A program made the position numbers and the translations under genes. 64,000 nt of DNA from Virgifigura deserti (GTDB lineage Bacteria; Pseudomonadota; Alphaproteobacteria; Dongiales; Dongiaceae): contig QOZR01000005.1 in the NCBI GenBank assembly GCA_003576685.1, positions 124,001 to 188,000 on the forward strand, written 5' to 3'. Below the pieces are notes generated by a model. It was not told the origin of the DNA, ran no database searches, and saw only the letters and a program-made list of their open reading frames with translations. Shown piece after piece: positions 43,214 through 52,718 of the stretch; position 1 is the stretch's first letter; every line of letters begins with the position of its first letter.

Positions 43214-45139
43214 TCATTCCACCGGCTTTCCGTAGCCGACCCGGCGCAGGGCCGCGTCGATCTCGGACAGGATCGCCGGATCGTCGATGGTCGCGGGCAT
43301 TTTGTAATCCTGCCCGTCGGCGATCTTCTGCATGGTGCCGCGCAGGATCTTGCCGGAACGCGTCTTCGGCAGGCGCTTGATCACGACGGCGGTCTTGAAG
43401 GCGGCGACCGGACCGATCCGCTCGCGCACCATCGCGACGACTTCCTTGGCGATCTCGCCATCCTCCCGGTCGGCGCCGGCCTTCAGCACCATCAGGCCCA
43501 GCGGGACCTGCCCCTTGAGCGGATCGGCCACGCCGATGACGGCGCATTCGGCGACATCGGGATGCGCCGCCAGCACCTCCTCCATGCCGCCGGTCGAGAG
43601 GCGGTGGCCGGCGACGTTGATGATGTCGTCCGTGCGGGCCATGATGTAGACATAGCCGTCCTCATCGACGAACCCGGCATCCCCGGTCTGATAGAAGCCG
43701 GGATAGCGGTCGAAATAGGCCTCCCGGCATCGCGCATCGGCCTGCCACAGCGTCGGAAAGCCGCCGGGCGGCAGCGGCAGCTTGCAAATGATGGCGCCGA
43801 TCTCGCCGGGCTTGGCCTTCCGCCCCTCGCCGTCGGCGACGTGCACGTCCCAGCCCGGCACGGGCTTGGTCGGCGAGCCGTGCTTGACCGGCAGCCGCTC
43901 GATGCCAATGCAGTTCGCCGCCATCGGCCAGCCGGACTCGGTCTGCCACCAATGGTCGATCACCGGGACCTTGAGATGGGTCTCCGCCCATTCCAGCGTC
44001 GCCGGGTCGGACCGCTCCCCGGCCAGGAACAGGGTTCGGAGGCTGGACAGGTCGTAGTTCCCGATCAGCGCGCCCGCCGGATCGTCGCGCTTGATCGCGC
44101 GGAAGGCGGTGGGGGCAGTGAACAGGGTCGACACCTTATGCTGCGCGATGACCCGCCAGAAGGCGCCGGCATCGGGCGTGCCGACCGGCTTGCCCTCATA
44201 GAGGACCGTCGTGCAGCCATGCAGCAGCGGCGCATAGACGATATAGGAATGGCCGACGACCCAGCCTACATCGGAGGCGGTCCAGAAGACTTCGCCCGGC
44301 GCGACGCCATAGACGTTGCGCATGCTCCATTTAAGCGCGACGGCGTGGCCGCCATTGTCCCGCATGACGCCCTTGGGCTGGCCGGTCGTGCCGGAGGTGT
44401 AGAGGATATAGAGCGGGTCGGTCGCGGCCACCGGTACGCAGGGCTGGGGCTGCGCCTCGGCCGCCGCAGCCTCCCAATCGAGGTCGCGCCCCGGGGTCAG
44501 CGCGGCCGGCTCCTCGGGGCGCTGCAGGATGATGCAGCGCTCCGGCTTCGCGGTCGCCAAGCTGAGCGCGGCGTCGATCAGCGGCTTGTAGGCGATCACC
44601 CGGCCCGGCTCGATGCCGCAGGACGCCGAAACGAGGACCTTGGGCCGGGCGTCGTCGATCCGCGTCGCCAGCTCGGCGGCGGCGAACCCGCCGAAGACGA
44701 CCGAATGGATGGCGCCGATCCGAGCGCAGGCGAGCATCGCGATCGCCGCCTCAGGCACCATCGGCATGTAGATCAGGACGCGATCACCCTTGGTGACGCC
44801 CTGCGCCGCCAAGACGCCGGCGAACCGGGCCACCGCGTCGCGAAGCTCGGTGAAGCTGTAGCGACGCTGACTGCCGGTGACGGGGCTATCGTAGATCAGC
44901 GCGGCCTGATCACCGCGCCCGGCCTCGACATGCCGATCGAGCGCGTTATAGCAGCTGTTCAGGACACCGCCGGAGAACCAGCGATAGAAGGGCGGGTTGG
45001 AGCGGTCCAGGACCCGGTCCCACCGCTCGATCCAGGCGATATCCTCCGCCGCCTCGGCCCAGAAGCCCTCCGGGTCGGCCAGCGAGCGGGCATGAACATC
45101 GTCGAACCGGCCGGTCGTGGATTCTTTCGGGACGGGCAT
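43214..45139 (-). CDS. prpE: Propionate-CoA ligase (propionyl-CoA synthetase)
   Basis: A 641-residue AMP-forming acyl-CoA synthetase. Adenylation motifs are YILYTSGTTGQPKG near residue 250, the DHWWQTESGWPM block, YQTGDAGFVDEDGY and the PKTRSGKILRGTM tail with the catalytic lysine. The WFSGGVLNSCYNALDRHV opening and overall length match propionyl-CoA synthetase rather than acetyl-CoA synthetase, though acetate may also be used. ATG 45139 follows GAGGAAAG. Confidence 0.9.
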   Translation of the reverse strand: MPVPKESTTGRFDDVHARSLADPEGFWAEAAEDIAWIERWDRVLDRSNPPFYRWFSGGVLNSCYNALDRHVEAGRGDQAALIYDSPVTGSQRRYSFTELRDAVARFAGVLAAQGVTKGDRVLIYMPMVPEAAIAMLACARIGAIHSVVFGGFAAAELATRIDDARPKVLVSASCGIEPGRVIAYKPLIDAALSLATAKPERCIILQRPEEPAALTPGRDLDWEAAAAEAQPQPCVPVAATDPLYILYTSGTTGQPKGVMRDNGGHAVALKWSMRNVYGVAPGEVFWTASDVGWVVGHSYIVYAPLLHGCTTVLYEGKPVGTPDAGAFWRVIAQHKVSTLFTAPTAFRAIKRDDPAGALIGNYDLSSLRTLFLAGERSDPATLEWAETHLKVPVIDHWWQTESGWPMAANCIGIERLPVKHGSPTKPVPGWDVHVADGEGRKAKPGEIGAIICKLPLPPGGFPTLWQADARCREAYFDRYPGFYQTGDAGFVDEDGYVYIMARTDDIINVAGHRLSTGGMEEVLAAHPDVAECAVIGVADPLKGQVPLGLMVLKAGADREDGEIAKEVVAMVRERIGPVAAFKTAVVIKRLPKTRSGKILRGTMQKIADGQDYKMPATIDDPAILSEIDAALRRVGYGKPVE

Positions 45140-45343
45140 CGGCTTTCCTCGACTTCCGTGAAGGCTCATCCGGCATCGATTGTGCGGGAGAAACGCGCCG
45201 TTTGCCAAGGCTCCAGACGGTACGGCGGCCGACATGCAGCGGCTCTGCCCCGTTTTCCGGGCGGGCCGGCTGGAAAGAAAGCGTAACGGGAAGGTATTGC
45301 CGCCCCCTGGAGCGGCATCGGGTTTCCGCGTCGTGATCACGGA

Positions 45344-45371
45344 CCTGCTGACCGGTTGACCGGTCAGCAGG
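45344..45371. repeat. Perfect 13-base inverted repeat
   Basis: CCTGCTGACCGGT (45344-45356) and ACCGGTCAGCAGG (45359-45371) are exact complements with TG between. It lies 21 bases after the DUF465 stop and 205 bases before the prpE start (both reverse strand). No T-run follows; it could be a processing or regulatory hairpin. Nothing else is seen in the 45140-45392 gap. Confidence 0.6.
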
Positions 45372-45392
45372 CGGAGTCCCTGAATTCCTGAG

Positions 45393-45560
45393 CTAGCGCG
45401 CCGCTAGCTGGACGATTTCGTCCTTGATTCGGAGCTTTTGACGTTTAAGTTGCGTGACCATCGTCTGATCGGGATGCGGTCTGCCTTCCTCCTCTTCGAT
45501 CAGGTGGTCGAGATCTGCATGCTTGGCCTTCAACGAATCAACGTGCTCCGCTACGGACAT
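45393..45560 (-). CDS. DUF465 (YdcH-like) small protein
   Basis: A 55-residue protein read from ATG 45560 to a TAG at 45393: MSVAEHVDSLKAKHADLDHL, then IEEEEGRPHPDQTMVTQLKR, then QKLRIKDEIVQLAAR. The KHADLDHLIEEE and LKRQKLRIKDEI helices are the DUF465/YdcH hallmark. A purine-rich GGAGG lies just upstream of the ATG. Function unknown. A second DUF465 gene is at 48087. Confidence 0.88.
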   Translation of the reverse strand: MSVAEHVDSLKAKHADLDHLIEEEEGRPHPDQTMVTQLKRQKLRIKDEIVQLAAR

Positions 45561-45668
45561 ACGAATCCTCCGTTTCGTGAACGTTAGGCTGCCGTTTAAA
45601 GTTAATATGGCGAACGGGCGAATGCAAACATCGCGAGTCGGACGAAATTCCTACTCGTCTTACACGGT

Positions 45669-46310
45669 ATGGTCGTGAGTCCGCCGGCTCGCCTTATCAT
45701 CGGTATTAGCGGCGCCTCAGGCGTAATTTATGGAATCCGCCTGCTCAAGGCCCTTCGCCCCCTGCCGGTGGAGACCCATCTGGTGATGTCGCGTTCGGCC
45801 GAGTTGACGCTCGCCTATGAGACCGATCTCAAGGTGGCGCAGGTGCAGGCGCTCGCCGATGTCTGCTATCCGGTGGCCGATGTCGGTGCCGCGATCGCCA
45901 GCGGCTCGTTCAAGACTCTCGGTATGGTCATCGCCCCCTGCTCGATCCGCAGCATGGCGGAGATCGCCACCGGCGCGACTTCGAACCTGCTGACCCGCGC
46001 CGCGGACGTCGTGCTGAAGGAGCGCCGCCGGCTGGTCCTGATGCTGCGCGAGACGCCGCTGCATACCGGGCATCTGCGCAACATGCTGGCCTTGTCGGAG
46101 ATGGGGGCGATCATCGCGCCGCCCGTGCCGGCCTTCTATGCGCAGCCGCGTTCGATCGACGATATCGTGGACCACAGCGTCGGGCGAGTCGCCGACCTGT
46201 TCGGCCTCGACACCGGAACGATCCGCCGCTGGGGCGAGCCGATAGAAGGCGAGCCGGGGGAAGGCAAAGCACGGCCGCTGCGCACCGTCACCCGGAAGCG
46301 TCCGGGCTGA
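45669..46310 (+). CDS. ubiX: Flavin prenyltransferase UbiX
   Basis: Makes prenylated FMN, the cofactor for UbiD decarboxylase in ubiquinone synthesis. The 213 residues show the FMN-binding GISGASGVIYG (residues 12-22), IASGSFKTLGMVIAPCSIRSMA, and LVLMLRETPLHTGHLRNML, all diagnostic. The 3' end overlaps the convergent TIGR02444 gene by 23 bases. ubiD is not in the window. Confidence 0.94.
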   Translation: MVVSPPARLIIGISGASGVIYGIRLLKALRPLPVETHLVMSRSAELTLAYETDLKVAQVQALADVCYPVADVGAAIASGSFKTLGMVIAPCSIRSMAEIATGATSNLLTRAADVVLKERRRLVLMLRETPLHTGHLRNMLALSEMGAIIAPPVPAFYAQPRSIDDIVDHSVGRVADLFGLDTGTIRRWGEPIEGEPGEGKARPLRTVTRKRPG

Positions 46311-46827
46311 GCTCCCCTGGATCGGCCGGAAAGGCGGCGCGCAGAATCGTTTCGAGATCCGCGCGCTCCGCCGGACCGATCGCGACATCCCGCAATTCCA
46401 GATAGGTCCGGAGGCTGGCCAGCGCCGTCCGTGCCGTCGCCGATGCGTTGCCCGTCCCGGTTGCGGGCAGTGCCGCTAGCGCCTGCTGCGCGATTCGCTC
46501 GGCCTCGATCTCGATCTCGGCGATCCGTCGGCGCAGCGCATCCGTCTCGGCCGCGGCGACGCCGGCGACGCCGCCCTTCAGGCGCCGGCGAACGGCGCGA
46601 ATCGGTCCGACCGCCGCCTCATGCCACGGTGCGACCGCGTCGATCGCGCGCCGGAGGTCGGCGTCCGACAGCGGGCGGCCCTCCGCCGCCGTCCAGCAGC
46701 AGAACAGCAGCAGATTGACGTCGAGGCCGCAGCGATCCTGCAGCGACAGGCAGGCCGGCGCGACACCGGGGCGGCCGTAAAGCTCCAGGGAAAAGGCCCA
46801 AAAACGGTCGGCGGCGGCCTCGGCCAC
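46288..46827 (-). CDS. TIGR02444 family protein
   Basis: A 179-residue protein with FWAFSLELYGRPGVAPACLSLQDR near the start and DVNLLLFCCWTAAEGRPLS following, the recognisable core of TIGR02444. The remainder is a helical, alanine/arginine-rich region. Function unknown. It is transcribed towards ubiX with a short 3' overlap and lies 18 bases upstream of pfk in reading order reversed, on the same strand as pfk. Confidence 0.82.
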   Translation of the reverse strand: MAEAAADRFWAFSLELYGRPGVAPACLSLQDRCGLDVNLLLFCCWTAAEGRPLSDADLRRAIDAVAPWHEAAVGPIRAVRRRLKGGVAGVAAAETDALRRRIAEIEIEAERIAQQALAALPATGTGNASATARTALASLRTYLELRDVAIGPAERADLETILRAAFPADPGELSPDASG

Positions 46828-46845
46828 GAAACGGCTCGCAGGCTC

Positions 46846-47928
46846 TCAATCGCCGAGGCAGATGCCGAGGCCGCGCGCCGTATGCACCAGCGTTCCCCTG
46901 GGATCCACCGCCTGATATTGGGTAATGGCGTCCTCGATCGGCACGTCGACGACCTGGCGGTTCTGCCACGCGACCATCCGGTCGAACTTGCCCGCGGCGA
47001 TCAGGTCGACCGCGTGGACGCCAAAGGCCGAGGCCAGCAGCCGGTCGCGCGGTTCCGGCGTTCCGCCGCGCTGGACATGGCCAAGCACCGTGACTCGCGT
47101 CTCCGCGCCGGTCAGGTCGGCGATCCGCTCGCTGATATATTGGCCGATGCCGCCATAAGTCGGCTTGCCGCCGGTATGGGCGGTCAGCAGCGCCTCACCC
47201 GACTCGGTCTTCACCGCCTCGGCGACGACGACGAGTGCGAAATTGCGGCCGCGATTCTTCAGGTTCTCGATCTTGGCGGCGATGCGGTCGAGACTATAGG
47301 GAATTTCGGGGATCAGGATCACGTCGGCGCCGCCGGCGATCCCGGAGACGAGGGCGATATGCCCGGCATCCCGGCCCATGACCTCGAGCACCATCACGCG
47401 GCTGTGGCTGGCCGCCGTCGGCTGCAGATGGTCGAGCGCCTCGGTGGCGGTGACCACGGCGGTCTCATGGCCGATCGATACCTCCGTGAGGCCGAGGTCA
47501 TTGTCGATGGTCTTCGGAATAGCGACCAGCCGGATGCCGCCCTTCGCCGCCAAGTCGCGCAGGATTCGCAGGGACCCATCGCCGCCGATCCCGATCAGGG
47601 CGTCGAGCCCGAGCTGGCGATAGCCGTCGATGACCTCGTCGGTGCGGTCGATCAGATGGCCATCCGCGGTCGGGAAGGCGAACGGGTCCCCCTTGTTCGT
47701 GGTGCCCAGGATGGTGCCGCCCATGCGCAGGATGTTGTTCGTCGTGACGTTGAGGCCAAGCTCCTCATACTCGACCGGCCGGGCAAGCAGGCCGGCCGTG
47801 CCGTTATGGATGCCGACCACCTGCCAGCCATGGCTGTCGGCGCGGTGGACGACGGCGCGGATGACCGCATTGAGGCCGGCGCAATCGCCGCCGCTGGTCA
47901 GAATGCCGATCCGCCTGATGGTCTGCAT
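46846..47928 (-). CDS. 6-phosphofructokinase (group III-like)
   Basis: A 360-residue PFK: MQTIRRIGILTSGGDCAGLN opens it, GIGGDGSLRI (115-118 GGDG) binds the nucleotide, PKTIDNDL (138-145) is the substrate block, and VLGHVQRGGTP is present near residue 290. Glycine in GGDG is ATP-type, while Lys139 in PKTID is shared with PPi-type and group III enzymes, so phosphoryl donor choice is uncertain, with ATP favoured. ATG 47928 gives the expected opening. This would supply fructose-1,6-bisphosphate to the aldolase at 6.9 kb. Confidence 0.9.
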   Translation of the reverse strand: MQTIRRIGILTSGGDCAGLNAVIRAVVHRADSHGWQVVGIHNGTAGLLARPVEYEELGLNVTTNNILRMGGTILGTTNKGDPFAFPTADGHLIDRTDEVIDGYRQLGLDALIGIGGDGSLRILRDLAAKGGIRLVAIPKTIDNDLGLTEVSIGHETAVVTATEALDHLQPTAASHSRVMVLEVMGRDAGHIALVSGIAGGADVILIPEIPYSLDRIAAKIENLKNRGRNFALVVVAEAVKTESGEALLTAHTGGKPTYGGIGQYISERIADLTGAETRVTVLGHVQRGGTPEPRDRLLASAFGVHAVDLIAAGKFDRMVAWQNRQVVDVPIEDAITQYQAVDPRGTLVHTARGLGICLGD

Positions 47929-48023
47929 GACGCTGTCCTCCCCTGCTGGAGCCTGCCGGGCCGGGCGCTCCCTGGATGGCGAGCCTGATTGCGGCCCCCA
48001 ATGGCGACCGATGACGGCGGGAG

Positions 48024-48053
48024 CGCTTTCGGTTATCATGTTTCAAGTATAAT
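48024..48053 (+). promoter_or_regulatory. Promoter of the second DUF465 gene
   Basis: A consensus -10 TATAAT at 48048-48053 follows a weak -35 (CTTTCG region near 48025-48030) at about 17 bases. It lies 33 bases before the ATG at 48087. Confidence 0.5.
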
Positions 48054-48086
48054 GGCGAGTGAGCGATGCCACGCGATCAGGGAAAT

Positions 48087-48287
48087 ATGACGGATCTGCA
48101 CGATCTGCGGCTGCAGTTGGAAGAGCTCCGCAGCGAGCATCGCGACCTGGACGATGTCATCGCGCGGCTGGCGGAGACGGCGCCTTTCAATCAGCTCCAG
48201 ATTCAGCGGCTGAAGAAGCGGAAGCTCTCGCTGAAGGATCAGATCGCCAGACTCGAGAGCAAGCTGCTTCCCGATATCATCGCTTAA
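48087..48287 (+). CDS. DUF465 (YdcH-like) small protein
   Basis: A 66-residue protein, MTDLHDLRLQLEELRSEHRD, with LDDVIARLAE and QIQRLKKRKLSLKDQIARLE helices, again the DUF465 pattern. The frame opens at 48066, but ATG 48087 with AGGGA six bases upstream is the better start. Divergent from pfk. It shares the LKKRKLSLKDQI motif with the copy at 45393 but is otherwise distinct. Confidence 0.85.
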   Translation: MTDLHDLRLQLEELRSEHRDLDDVIARLAETAPFNQLQIQRLKKRKLSLKDQIARLESKLLPDIIA

Positions 48288-48373
48288 GAGCGGAGCGCCG
48301 GGGCAAGAGTCCGTCTTCCCGCAAAAGACAACCATTGCCGCGCCGCGCAACTTGAAGCGCGGCAGATAAGCAA

Positions 48374-48397
48374 AAGCGGCTCTCGAGGGAGCCGCTT
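48374..48397 (-). terminator. Terminator of the PEP-CTERM gene
   Basis: Reverse strand AAGCGGCTC (48397-48389) pairs with GAGCCGCTT (48382-48374) and runs into TTGCTT. It lies 28 bases beyond the PEP-CTERM stop. Confidence 0.55.
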
Positions 48398-48424
48398 CCG
48401 GCGAACTGTAAAGAATACGGACAG

Positions 48425-48985
48425 TCAGATTTCGCGGCGCCTGCGCAAAGCAGCGATGCCAAGCAGCCCTGCCCCGAGCAAAGCCAATGTGGCCGGTTCC
48501 GGTACATCTGTCGGCTCTGCCGGCGTTTCTACCCGTGTCAGATCGAAGGAGATACCGCCTCTATTGTGGTGATATAACCTGCCGGTATAGACGAACCGAA
48601 CATCTTGGTTGCTGGACAAAGTGAATTGGAACGGTCCGGCCGCCTTCGCAGCCGCCAGTGCATCAAGCGAACCCGAGAAAAGCCCGAAAAAGGCACTCGA
48701 CACGATTTGATTCAACTCATCGACAAGCTGATATCGCCACTGCCAGCCTCTCAAACAGTTCTCGCCCCACACGTCACAGCCCTCCACCAGACCCCAGACA
48801 TTGAGGGCGTCGAACGCACCGCCCTCGCTGATTCCGACCGGCGTGATCTGGTAGGTGCCAGCCTCAAGACTGAGAAGATGATTCACCGGACCTCGGTGGT
48901 CGAGATCGATGATCGTGGCCTCTGCCGCCGCTGCGAACGAGAAAATGGCGGCCGCAACGCCAGCTCCCAATACAAAATGACGCAT
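48425..48985 (-). CDS. PEP-CTERM sorting domain protein
   Basis: A 186-residue secreted protein. It has a signal peptide (MRHFVLGAGVAAAIFSFAAA, cleavage near EATII) and a C-terminal tripartite sorting signal: VPEPATLALLGAGLLG, a short hydrophobic helix, then RRRREI. Exosortase cleaves such signals at the cell envelope. The mature part is neutral with two cysteines (GCDVWGENCLRG) and may form a beta-sandwich. ATG 48985 follows AGGGAAG. Lower GC than its neighbours. No exosortase is in the window. Confidence 0.85.
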   Translation of the reverse strand: MRHFVLGAGVAAAIFSFAAAAEATIIDLDHRGPVNHLLSLEAGTYQITPVGISEGGAFDALNVWGLVEGCDVWGENCLRGWQWRYQLVDELNQIVSSAFFGLFSGSLDALAAAKAAGPFQFTLSSNQDVRFVYTGRLYHHNRGGISFDLTRVETPAEPTDVPEPATLALLGAGLLGIAALRRRREI

Positions 48986-49263
48986 CGCATGCTTCCCTAT
49001 CGCGGTTACTTTTCTTGCAGTTAGTCGAAAGCAATTTCCGTTCCAACTTACCAAGCACCTTACTTTCAATACTTTATTTTTGCATGGTAATAAAATCGTC
49101 GAAATATTTTACACAGCACCGGCCTTCCAGAGGCGTCATTCCCTGGTGGTTTTGGCGGGCACCAAGGCTGCGACAATCCGCGTAGATCGACCTTTCCTTG
49201 CGTTGCATCGGCCGATTCCTATAATTGCGCCCTTCTTTTCCGCCTGCGAAGGTCATCAGCAGC

Positions 49264-49785
49264 ATGCGCACCGGTTCGCCGGCGATCGGCATCATCATGG
49301 GCAGCCAGTCCGACTGGGAGACGATGCGGCACGCGGCCGAGACGCTGACCGCGCTGGAGATCCCGCACGAGACGCGGATCGTCTCCGCGCATCGGACGCC
49401 GCGACGGCTCTACGACTATGCCGAGACGGCGCGGGAGCGCGGGCTGAAGGCGATCATCGCCGGCGCCGGGGGTGCGGCGCATCTGCCGGGCATGGTCGCG
49501 TCGCTGACGCCGCTGCCGGTGTTCGGCGTGCCGGTCGAGAGCGCGGCGCTGAACGGCCTCGACAGCCTGCTTTCGATTGTGCAGATGCCCGCGGGCGTGC
49601 CGGTCGGGACCCTGGCGATCGGCAAGGCCGGCGCGATCAACGCGGCGCTGCTCGCGGCATCGGTGCTGGCGCTGGGCGATGCGCGGGTGGCCGAAGCCCT
49701 CGACGGCTGGCGGGCGGCGCGCACGGCAGCCGTCGCCGATTCCCCCCTGGCAGACGAGTTGGCGGACCAGAAGACCGAAGGATGA
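49264..49785 (+). CDS. purE: N5-carboxyaminoimidazole ribonucleotide mutase
   Basis: Class I PurE, which converts N5-CAIR to CAIR in purine synthesis. The 173 residues carry [14 protein letters not shown] (residues 8-21), [12 protein letters not shown] with His43, [15 protein letters not shown] and [22 protein letters not shown]. It overlaps purK by ATGA. Between 48986 and 49263 lies an AT-rich spacer of 278 bases that probably holds the purE promoter and that of the divergent PEP-CTERM gene. Confidence 0.95.
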   Translation: MRTGSPAIGIIMGSQSDWETMRHAAETLTALEIPHETRIVSAHRTPRRLYDYAETARERGLKAIIAGAGGAAHLPGMVASLTPLPVFGVPVESAALNGLDSLLSIVQMPAGVPVGTLAIGKAGAINAALLAASVLALGDARVAEALDGWRAARTAAVADSPLADELADQKTEG

Positions 49786-50870
49786 GTATCGATCAAGGAC
49801 AGAGTTTCGGCCCGGGCGCGACGATCGGCATCCTGGGCGGCGGACAGCTCGGCCGCATGGCTGCGCTGGCGGCGGCACGGCTCGGCTATCGCACCCATAT
49901 CTTTTGCCCCGAGGCGAACAGCCCGGCTTCGCAGGTCGTCGCGGCGACCACCGTCGCCGCCTATGACGACCAGGCGGCGCTGCGCGCCTTCGCCGAGGCG
50001 GTCGACCTGGTCAGCTTCGAGTTCGAGAACATTCCGGATTCGACGGCCGAATTCCTGGCTGCGCTGCGGCCGACCCGGCCAGCACCCCGTGTCCTTCATA
50101 TCGCCCAGGAGCGGCTGCGCGAGAAGGACTTCCTGACCTCCATCGAGGTGCCGACGACCCGCTATATGGAGGTCGCCCGCGCCGAGGGGCTGGAGCGAGC
50201 GGTCCGGGAAATCGGCCGGCCCAGCGTACTGAAGAGCGCCCGGTTCGGCTATGACGGCAAGGGGCAGGTGCGGATCGACGCCGACACCGACCTCAGCGAA
50301 GCCTGGACCCGGATGGGCGCCGATCTCGGCATCCTCGAGGGCTTCGTCGATTTCACGCATGAGATCTCGGTGATTGTCGCGCGCGGCGTCGACGGAACCA
50401 GCACCGTTTACGAGACGGTCGAGAACAAGCACCGCAACCATATCCTCGACGTCACCATCGCCCCGGCGCGGCTGCCGCAGCCGGTGACGATGAAGGCTGA
50501 GGCGATCAGCCGCCACATCGCGGAAGCGCTGGATCTCGTCGGCCTTCTGGCGGTCGAGATGTTCGTCACCGGGAACGGCGAGGTGCTGGTGAACGAGCTG
50601 GCGCCGCGACCGCACAATTCCGGCCATTGGACGATCGACGGCTGCGTGACCAGCCAGTTCGAGCAGTTCATCCGGGCGATCTGCGGTTTGCCGCTCGGCT
50701 CGACCGAGCGCCACTCGGACGCGGTGATGAAAAACCTGATCGGCGAGGAGGCGGACGGCTGGCGCGAGATCCTGGCCGAGCCGGGCGCCAAGCTGCACCT
50801 CTACGGCAAGGCCGAGGCCCGGCCGGGCCGCAAGATGGGCCACGTCACGCGGCTTAGTCCTAAGAGCTGA
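49782..50870 (+). CDS. purK: N5-carboxyaminoimidazole ribonucleotide synthase
   Basis: ATP-grasp enzyme that makes N5-CAIR from AIR, bicarbonate and ATP, feeding PurE. The 362 residues have [17 protein letters not shown] near residue 15, [13 protein letters not shown] in the ATP-grasp lid near residue 150, and [17 protein letters not shown] near residue 270. The start overlaps the purE stop (49782-49785). The frame is open further upstream but that part is antisense noise over purE. Confidence 0.95.
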   Translation: MSIDQGQSFGPGATIGILGGGQLGRMAALAAARLGYRTHIFCPEANSPASQVVAATTVAAYDDQAALRAFAEAVDLVSFEFENIPDSTAEFLAALRPTRPAPRVLHIAQERLREKDFLTSIEVPTTRYMEVARAEGLERAVREIGRPSVLKSARFGYDGKGQVRIDADTDLSEAWTRMGADLGILEGFVDFTHEISVIVARGVDGTSTVYETVENKHRNHILDVTIAPARLPQPVTMKAEAISRHIAEALDLVGLLAVEMFVTGNGEVLVNELAPRPHNSGHWTIDGCVTSQFEQFIRAICGLPLGSTERHSDAVMKNLIGEEADGWREILAEPGAKLHLYGKAEARPGRKMGHVTRLSPKS

Positions 50871-50883
50871 CAAAAGCGGAGGG

Positions 50884-52575
50884 CTACGCCGGCAGCCCTG
50901 CTTTCAGCAGGCCCTCCGTCCAGTGCTTCATGTCCGCCTCCAGCATGAAAGGCTCGCTCCGGGCGGACCGGGCTATTGAGAAGTCGGGCCTCATCGCAAG
51001 GACCTTGGCGGTCCGGGCCTGCGTCGCCGGTATATCACCCATTTGCGCGAAGCAGGCGGCCAGATAGGCGTGGATCCAGACCGGGGCGTCGCTGATCCGC
51101 TGCAGGGTCCGGCTCGCCTCCGCATAGCGCCGCGCCGCATAGAGCGCCAGCCCGAGATGCTCGCAATACCAGTCCGGATGATGCGGGTTCAGGCGCATCG
51201 CCTTATTCACCCAGACGATCCCTTCGTCCGGCCGCCCGAGATAGGTGTAGAGCAATCCCATGTTCGCGGCGAGATGGGCGTCGTTCGGGTTGAGGGCGAC
51301 GGCCTTTTCGCAGTGCGCCTCCGCCCGCGCGAACGCCCGCTGGTAGAGGCAGACCCGGCCGCAGACCAGATGGCACCAGCTTTCATCTTCGTCGAGGCCA
51401 AGCGCCTTCTCGGCAATCCGGTGAGCCCTGGTCAGGATCCGGTCGTCGGCATCGCAGAACCAGTCATAGAGATAGGTCGACGCGATGCCGGCGTGGGCCA
51501 GGGCGTAGTCCGGATCGAGCGCCACGGCCCGCTCGAGCAACCGGCGCGCCTCGGCATTGTCCTCCCGCGTATAGCGGCTGAGATGCTCCATCCCCCGCAG
51601 CAGGTAGTCATAGGCCGCCAGATTCTCGGTTCGTTTGCGCTTCGCCTGTTCGGCTCCGGCATCCTGAAGCTGGCCGACAAGGGTGGAGACGATGGTCTGC
51701 GTGACCTCGTCCTGGACGGCGAAGATGTCCTCCAGGTCTCGATCGTACCGCTCCGCCCAGAGATGCTGGCCCGTCGCCGCATCGACGAGCTGCGCGGTGA
51801 CCCGTACCCGCTTCCCGGCCATCCGGATGCTGCCTTCGAGCAGGAACTGCACGCCGAGCTCGCGGCCCACCTGCTGCCGGTCGATGGAGCCGCTGCGGTA
51901 AGCAAAGGAAGAATTGCGGGCGATCACGAACAGCGACCGGAAACGGGACAATTCGATGATGATGTCCTCGGTGATGCCGTCGCTGAAATATTCCGTCTCG
52001 GGATCGCCGTTCATGTTGAAGAAGCGCAGGACGGCGATCGACGGCTTCGCCGGCAAATTGAGCTTACCGCCAGCCGCCGGGCCACGCGGCGCAGCCGTGG
52101 CCGGATCGAACCAGGCGCGATAGAGCCGCACCGGCCGCCCGCCATAGGCAAGGGCGTTCTCACCGAGATAATCGAAGCGGAGCGCGAGTCGGCCTTGGAT
52201 CTGATCGTAGATGCCGCCGGAGATGCAGATCCCGCCGGGCTCGGCGAGGGCGATCAGCCGTTGCGCGAAATCGGCGGCATCGGCGGGAATCGCTTCACCG
52301 TCGCCGAGATTGAACAGGCTCGCGCCGATCCGCAACGCACCGATGTTGTTTCCGGGGCCGGCCTGGGGTTTCTCGAGCTGCTGCTGAAGCCGCAATGCGC
52401 AGCGCATCGCGACCACGACACTGGCGAACTCGGCAATGAGCCTGTCGTCCCAATTTCCGTGAAGTCGACCGTCATGCTCGCGAATCATTCTCTCGAGAAG
52501 CGCTCGCTCCTCGGCCATGGAAGGACCGCCCGGCACCAGATCCGCGGCAAGAATGGTGCTGAGCCTCTGTTCCAT
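50884..52575 (-). CDS. Cyclase-domain/TPR protein with partly degenerate catalytic domain
   Basis: A 563-residue protein of the adenylate cyclase-TPR type: cyclase homology domain at 5-155, a FlgO/TolB-like linker (PSIAVLRFFNMNGDPETEYFSDG) at 185-315, and TPR repeats from about 330. Compared with the paralogue at 55721, the loop DVAGFSRLMG becomes DLVPGGPSM and the transition-state Asn of NVAARL is Asp (DFAQRL), though both metal aspartates (Asp12, Asp44) align. Cyclase activity is doubtful; it may be a sensor. Ends 14 bases from purK, convergent. Confidence 0.8.
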   Translation of the reverse strand: MEQRLSTILAADLVPGGPSMAEERALLERMIREHDGRLHGNWDDRLIAEFASVVVAMRCALRLQQQLEKPQAGPGNNIGALRIGASLFNLGDGEAIPADAADFAQRLIALAEPGGICISGGIYDQIQGRLALRFDYLGENALAYGGRPVRLYRAWFDPATAAPRGPAAGGKLNLPAKPSIAVLRFFNMNGDPETEYFSDGITEDIIIELSRFRSLFVIARNSSFAYRSGSIDRQQVGRELGVQFLLEGSIRMAGKRVRVTAQLVDAATGQHLWAERYDRDLEDIFAVQDEVTQTIVSTLVGQLQDAGAEQAKRKRTENLAAYDYLLRGMEHLSRYTREDNAEARRLLERAVALDPDYALAHAGIASTYLYDWFCDADDRILTRAHRIAEKALGLDEDESWCHLVCGRVCLYQRAFARAEAHCEKAVALNPNDAHLAANMGLLYTYLGRPDEGIVWVNKAMRLNPHHPDWYCEHLGLALYAARRYAEASRTLQRISDAPVWIHAYLAACFAQMGDIPATQARTAKVLAMRPDFSIARSARSEPFMLEADMKHWTEGLLKAGLPA

Positions 52576-52676
52576 AGGGCTCTTTCAATGACAAGCCGTC
52601 GCTTGAGAGACCGGAGAATGTAAAGAAGCCGGATTCGCGTTGCAATCGTTATGACATGCGGCGATCGGAAGGTAGA

Positions 52677-52700
52677 GGGCGGAGCCCTAGGGCTCCGCCC
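52677..52700. terminator. Perfect palindrome after the membrane-protein gene
   Basis: GGGCGGAGCCC (52677-52687) and GGGCTCCGCCC (52690-52700) pair exactly around TA, 19 bases beyond the membrane-protein stop (reverse strand). No T-run follows, so it may need Rho or act as a stabilising hairpin. Confidence 0.45.
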
Positions 52701-52718
52701 TTCGGAATGCAGGCCGGC

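Noticed and set aside
43202..45286. 694-codon forward open frame
   Set aside because: Shadow of prpE, which has all adenylation motifs on the other strand.
46288..46310. Assembly error at the ubiX/TIGR02444 overlap
   Set aside because: A short 3' overlap between convergent genes is common and both proteins have normal lengths.
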